DNA of 64,000 nt from Ehretia macrophylla (lineage: Eukaryota > Streptophyta > Magnoliopsida > Boraginales > Ehretiaceae): contig CM075778.1 in assembly GCA_037974665.1 (NCBI GenBank), positions 22,944,001 through 23,008,000 of the forward strand, read 5' to 3'. A program made the position numbers and the translations under genes. The notes beneath the pieces were generated by a model that was given only the letters and a program-made list of their open reading frames with translations, searched no databases and had not been told where the DNA came from. This document shows positions 57,996 to 64,000 of this stretch, piece after piece. Position 1 is the first letter of the stretch. Every line of letters starts with the position of its first letter.

Positions 57996-60900
57996 ATCTC
58001 CCACTTGCACTAATACTATACGATATAGGACTAGTATAACATACATTGATATTTTATACCCATTTTCTCAAAACGATGACCTAGCTGTGACTAACTCATA
58101 GCTTTGGTAAGTGGGTGAGCTACATTATTAAATAAATCCATTTTCTACAAAATAAATATGAGATGCAAATTCTCGAATGGTATAGAAATAATCTTTCTAT
58201 ATGTTTAGATCATTGTGAGACCTATGTTTCAATAGCTTTGTGCAATAGCTCCATTGTATCACAATACCAAAGTATTAACAACTCAACAGAAGAAACCATT
58301 TATAGTTCTATTATGAACTTATTGATCTAAATTGCCTTATTCACAACATCATATGCTATGAATAGCTATCTTTGTAGCATCACATGCTGCAAAGTAATCA
58401 ACTTCCATGGTTGAATCAACAATGCAGATTATTTTGAAACTCTTCCAATAACTCAATGTTTCACCATGACAAATGAACCCTGATGTAAACCTTCTAACAT
58501 CTATATCAGATTAAGAATCTGAGTTGGTAAATTCGTCAACACGAAGTTTACCATTTCCATGTGCCAAAATATATCCCTAGTTCTTCTCAAGTGCTTTAGG
58601 ATATATATTTTAATGGCAATCTAGTGTCCCTCGCCTGGATTAGACTGTTATCTACTTGTAATACTTACAGCTTCTCGAGTATTATGCCCTTTTTGTACAT
58701 ATGATAGTATACACAAGATCACATACTACCGAAGCATAAGGCATTCTGTCTATGTAATATCTTTCTTCAAAGTTTGGAGAGACAACCTTTTAGAGAGTGA
58801 GGGTTTTATGTCTCAAAGACAATAAACCCTTCTAAAAACTTTTGATCTTGAACTTTCTTCAAGATCCTTTTATGTATAGGCTTTGAGATATGCCAATTAA
58901 TCTATTTGTTTTATCCCTATAGATACAAATTCCCAATATGTAAATAACATTTCTCAAATCTCTCATGGATAATGTTTTGCTTAACTAGATTTTAGTCGAC
59001 TCGATCATTCCTTTTACCATCATTCATGATTAAGGATGTCATCAATATATAAGATTATGAAAGTGGTTGCGCTCCCACTAACTTTCTTGTAAACACAAGG
59101 TTCATCTTCATTTTTAGTGCAACCAAACTCTTTGACCTCATTTGAAATCAAATGTTCTCCTCCTAGAAGCTTGCTTAAAACCACAAATGGATCTCTTATG
59201 CTTTCACACTTTTCATCTCTGGACTCAAAATATAAGGGCTATTCCATATAGGTATCTTCATCAAGATATCTATCCAAGAATATTATTTCAAAGTCCATTT
59301 GCAAGATAGTGTGAAACAATGACTAGCATTGTAAAAATAGACTTAAGCATAGTAACCAGGAAAAAAGATTTTGTCAGAGTCAACACTTTGTCTTTGACGA
59401 TATCTTTTCATTACTAATTTAGATTTAAAGGTCTCCACCTTTCAATCTACTCCAATCTTTCTCTTGAAGACCCATTTACACCTTATAGGTATGATAACTT
59501 TAGGTGGGTCTACCAAGGTCCAGACTTAGTTAAAGTCTATTCTTGCTCACATTGCTTCTTAAAGTTGATATCATATATCACTTACTCATAAGTCATAGAA
59601 TCATAAACATGATCACTATCTCCAAGCACAAACAACTTTTGCGCATCCTCAAGAACATACTCTTATCTTTCCTAGATGATGAGATATTCTACTAAGTAAC
59701 TTGTGCGACGACAAGTTCCGGATCCTATTGAATAGGTTTATTTTAGGTTTTGGTTATTTTGTGGTTTGGAGGACACTTCCTCTAATTCTATTTTTTTTCA
59801 TGCATAATTTTCTTGAATAAACTCCTTTTTCAAGAAATATGTTGCCTTGACTTACCAACACCCTTTGGAAACTAAGGAAATATAAGTATTATTATCCTAT
59901 GCTATCATTAGGATAATCCACAAATCGACCTAAGTTCCAACATGTCCGACTTATGTTTTTCAACGAAAATTGTACAACTCCAAATATCAATACATATGAT
60001 ATTTATTTTGTACCCACATCTCATATTATACTTTAGGAACTACTTGTAGTTAGAACTCTATGCAAACTTTTACAATATATAAGGAAAGCATAACTCCACA
60101 AATAAGTTGGAAGATCATAACAACTTGATCATCTAATGTACTATGTCCAACATGGTATAGTTTCTACACTTAGACAACCTATTTGATTATGGTGTCCTGG
60201 GCAATGTTAATTGTGATATAATACCAAAATATTTGAGATACTCATAGAATTCAGTACTAAAGTATTTTTCCTTTACAATCTAATTGGTAAGGGCTCAACA
60301 CCTTTCCTGTTTGGTTATTCTACCTAAGTCTTAATCTCTTTAAAACACTTTAGAAAGCTTTTAGACTTGTACTTCAATAAGTACACATATAACTATACCT
60401 ATGAATGAACATGGGTAAAGTTTATGGAGTAGTTATAAGCAACTTGGATCAATTCCTTAAAAGACCCATACACAACCCGTGTGTAATAATCCTAGTCATT
60501 TAGTAGCTCTAATTCTTTGTCATACAAAGGGTGACTTTGTCATTTCAAAAATAGATAAGATTCACAAGTTTGGCCAGGTTCATAACCCAATGGACTAACC
60601 AGTCCATTCTTGGTCAACTCTGCTAACCTCTTATCTTTGATATGACCAAATCATAGAAGCTACAATTGATTTGGATTATATGAGTAATCTCTGAAATGTT
60701 TTTGGTTTAAGTAGTGCCAACAACAATTTGTTCTATATGCATTCTTTTATCTATAACAAGATAATAAAGACCTTTAACCAAAAATGTCTTTGCCAACATG
60801 TTCATTACCGTAATGAATATGTTAATCAAAAGAATAATTCATAATTCTTCTTTTACAATCTTGGGAATATACACTATATCCCTAAGAGCATTTAGGTAAA

Positions 60901-62411
60901 TATAAATAGTCTTTAAGACATTCAATATGTCTAGAAAGCATAGATAGCTAATGTAGCAACTATTGCTGCATTGTCTACTATATTCTACCACTTCACGTTT
61001 CCTAAGCGTATTTCTCTGATTTAGACTCTATTCAGAAACATCAAAAATGTTAGAAGTAGTATTATTACCAATCATAAGACTAGTTATAATCACAAACCTG
61101 AATGACCGTCTTTTGTAGTTTCCTTGGTCTTGAAACTCAAGCCTTGAAGATATATAAGACAACTCTTCTTCCAAAACCTAGTATCTTGGCAAAAACACTT
61201 TCCCTTGCCAATACTATCCTTAATTATATTCTTAGACACACTCCCATTGGCCTTAGATGCCTTATATTGCCTTTCCTTTTCGATTACAGACTAACCAACG
61301 ATGAAGAAGCAACATCAAGAACGGTTTCTTTAAATGTCTCCATATTTGGCCATACAACTATGTTTACCTCACAACGCCTTGTAGGTATGGAATCACATTC
61401 TTTCCTTCTTACACCAATATGTTAGATAAAAGAATATAATTCCTTTAGCAAGTTGATCCTTATTTAACATAAGTGTCACACTCCTTTTAAGATACATTAT
61501 CAAGAGGAGCTAAAATGGTGTGTTGGTCTAAGACATATTCGATTTTCTTCATGCCAAGGACGATTCTAAGTTTTGAAGTAAATCATAAAATTTGGATCCA
61601 GTAAATCGATTATAGTCTAGTATATGAAAAACGGGTTCATACTTGTAGCAATTTCAATTTCGCAGAAAATAAGATTATTAGTGATGTTATCTTGTTAAAC
61701 CATTTAATTTGGTCTTTAATTAAATGGTACATCCCATTAATTTTATCGAATCCCATATTTCCCAAATGGAATACGTAAATCTTACCGAAAAGACTTATTA
61801 GTAGGTGACCAAACTCTCACTTATATCAATGTCCTTAGCTTTCGTGCATTATTGGAATTTGCATACAAATGAGTTAACAACACTTGCTATCTATATCCCA
61901 TATAGGGTTTGGTCTTTTGCCCTTAATCACTAAGACCTCACCTTTGGTAGATTATTGGCCCAGTGAAATAGTTAGATTAAACCCACAATCTCAACGACGC
62001 GACAATTTGAATCCCATGACCTCAGCTTTGGTGCGTTATAGGCCACGTGATATTGGAGCATGACAACATCTCATGATGATAGGTTTGCAAAATACTCATC
62101 ATGAGAAGTGTCATTCTACCTTTGGGTAAGAAAGACACAGCCAATTGAGCACCTGTATTCCTACGACAGTGGAGGGTAATGACAAAACATTTTCACCGTT
62201 TATAATCTAATATGTTTGCACATAGGAAGTCTCTAATCATTATTAGGTCTCACTTTGCACATTAATCCACTTAGCATGCATCACCATACAATACAACTAA
62301 ATAAACATATATGCAACATATAAACTTGGTGGATCATGGACTTAGTGTTTGATCAAATTCGAGCCATAAGAATTTGATCAATCACAGAAACCTAAGCAAG
62401 CACATCACTTG
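57996..62411 (-). pseudogene. Copia-4 gag-pol remains
   Basis: The clearest anchors on the minus strand are an RT catalytic block FIILYIDDIL (about 59030-59065) and a gag zinc knuckle of CFHCGxxGHWKRNC type (CFCQDTRFWKKSC, about 61160-61203). This fixes the order gag to the right, RT to the left. Between them lie integrase and protease remnants too decayed to name confidently. 61204-62411 should hold the N-terminal gag. Breaks are numerous throughout. Confidence 0.7.
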
Positions 62412-64000
62412 TGTCACACCCCGACCCGACCCCGCAAAAGGCCAAGCCCGGACCCGACAGACGGACGAAGTCTCTTCTGTACCGTGGACGATCCGAAAAC
62501 CCTACATTCAACATATTACTCGCGAAAACCACAATAATCATTTGAAACAAGTCAACTTTCTTTTAGAAACATACATCTTCTCATTAACCAACTTTGCAAA
62601 CCAAAATGTCATGCATACTACACAAGTATTCATGCCACTAAGCAGTTAAACCATTAGCATGTAGTTCTTTACTAGTCACGTGAGTATATCTTTACAACTT
62701 TACAATCTTTAAACTTTTACAACATAAGACCATAGAGGCCTCAAAATAGAAACTACATACAAGGCTACAAGCCTCAAAATGAAGCGTCAACAAAGCAATA
62801 TACATATCAAGCATGGCCCGCACAAAAGACCGGCAACCAACAACCAACTAAGCAAAGAAAGTGCCATCAAGGAAACACCTCCACTTGCCCCTTCTTCTCA
62901 ATTACCTCAATAGGATCCGCTTCAACTACTCCTATAAAATATAGTATAGAAAGGAATGAGCAAAAACTATTGCTCAGCGAGGGTAATTGGTCTCAAGGAC
63001 GGAGGTGAGAGGAGAATGCAATACAAATAGTCAAGTAGATCAGTCAATTATCATATAGAGATACAAACAAAGCCAACAATAAATCAAGGCAAGCATTAAG
63101 GCTATAATCATTCAATTAAAGGATACATTTCACTTTCCACGAGCAACTCTCAATCACGAATCCGATGATGACGCGCCGGCCCAACCACCTTATAACTTCA
63201 GTTTGGAATACCCCGGAAGTATCCAATCAATTCTACGACCCAAATTTTCCTGGGAGGCAACCCAAACAAGAAAGGGAATAGGACACGGAGCTAGGGCAAC
63301 CAACCCTGGCAACCCAAGGCTACCCAGATAGGCCCATCATACCGCCCCTGACTCTATGAATGCAATACAATATTCAATGCAACAATCGAGCAATAGAGCC
63401 ACACGTGGGAGGATAACAAAGTAGGTTACTCTCGCACGCAAAAGCAACAGTTGATAAACATTTCAATCATAATCAACTTTAACAAGCATAATAAGTAACA
63501 ATAAGCATTCTACAGGCATAACACTATAAAAACCAACAAAATCACAAAACGACGCCAACTTTCAAAACGCTACTACTTCCAAACGAGCCACGAGTTTTGG
63601 AAACCGACTTCACTATTCCTCCTAGGTCACTATAAGGCACGTCTAAAGACCACGAAACCCTACTTTACCCTAGAATTTTCGCAAAGCCCCGATTTTCCCC
63701 TTTGCTCATTTGAACTATAGCTACCCTAACCAAACACCCAACCAATGCCATAACCACACTAAAAGTGCTTCCATGGCCTCCCGAGACAACACCATCACGC
63801 AAAACGAAAAAATGCTAAACTCGACCTAAACGACCCCAACATGTACCAAGCCATTTTTCTCCGTTTTTTCATTACACAATCCAAACAAATTATGCAGTTA
63901 GGCATTTTAACATATCTAGCATCTTTTCACATCAACAGAACGCAAACAGAACAACTTTTATGAAACGAGGATTTACTATTCATAATTTACTATTCCATTC
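62412..64000 (-). repeat. Tekay-like family A LTR, partial (runs off the window)
   Basis: The segment starts TGTCACACCCCGACCC after a possible target site, ACTTG (62407-62411). It is the reverse complement of the family A LTR type: for example, 63600-63670 mirrors 6360-6420 (GTGACCTAGGAGGAATxGTGAAGTCGG), and 63965-64000 mirrors 6030-6060. By comparison with 5146-7720, roughly 900 bp remain outside. Whether it is a solo LTR or belongs to a complete element cannot be told. Confidence 0.85.

Larger units (their letters stand above)
56085..62411 (-). mobile_element. Copia-4: Ty1/copia fossil (3' LTR and internal region; 5' end outside)
   Basis: The element is read on the minus strand. A 3' LTR (56085-57995) is preceded by the polypurine stretch GTGCAAGTGGGAGAT (57996-58010) and by a heavily decayed gag-pol (58010-62411). 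It sits inside the chromovirus RT. The expected 5' LTR is not in the window because another LTR begins at 62412. The LTR is related to Copia-1 at the left edge. It carries many breaks and no usable frame. Confidence 0.82.

Noticed and set aside
63120-63420. A GC-richer island as a host exon near the right edge
   Set aside because: It mirrors the GC-rich centre of family A LTRs (6660-6860 and 40850-41000) in reverse, so it is LTR sequence.

Overview
The window is nuclear DNA from a flowering plant, most likely a eudicot. It is AT-rich, full of long nested LTR retrotransposons, and contains a CACTA DNA transposon that carries a piece of a plant mechanosensitive-channel (MSL) gene. I see no intact host gene, tRNA, rRNA or CRISPR array. 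Nearly every base can be placed in one transposable element or another, so this is a heterochromatin-like nest and not a gene island.

The layout can be read as strata. The oldest visible host is a decayed Ty1/copia element on the + strand (here 'Copia-3'). Its 5' LTR is split between about 4.57-4.73 kb and 21.92-22.3 kb. Its pol runs through 26.8-28.6 kb and resumes at 48.49-48.70 kb. Into it went (a) a SIRE/Maximus-type copia element at 4733-21918 (TSD TTTTC); (b) a solo LTR at 23894-26315 (TSD TGTCT); (c) a 4-kb solo LTR at 28638-48480 (TSD TATAC); and (d) a minus-strand Ty3/gypsy Tekay/Del-type chromovirus starting at 48696. The SIRE element took three solo LTRs of its own (5146-7720, 11131-13670, 15368-17809). 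The 4-kb solo LTR was split by a CACTA transposon (30389-46223, TSD TTG). That transposon was in turn split by a coding-free LTR retrotransposon (39104-46006), giving four levels of nesting. The gypsy element took a solo LTR in its own LTR (50191-52736). Its RT region was cut by a second minus-strand copia element (56085-62411), which was hit by another Tekay-like LTR (62412 to beyond the window end). The left edge (1-3183) is the 5' LTR and leader of a minus-strand copia related to the one at 56-62 kb.

The most interesting object is the CACTA element. Without its insertion it is about 8.9 kb. It has typical CACTA ends and subterminal GGCTACGGA/GTTACGGAT motifs but no recognisable transposase. 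It carries three spliced exons of an MSL10-like channel gene, a second unidentified leader/exon-like fragment, and about five tandem units of roughly 400 bp. Each unit starts with a palindrome made of inverted subterminal motifs, one of them a perfect 40-bp palindrome (32601-32640). The second notable object is the coding-free LTR element at 39104-46006, with LTRs of about 2.7 kb around an internal region of only 1.4 kb. It probably depends on Tekay-type elements.

Boundaries given to the base rest on LTR or TIR ends together with target-site duplications read directly in the sequence. Ages are rough estimates by eye. All retroviral-type elements are treated as fossils: none looks whole, and most carry many breaks.
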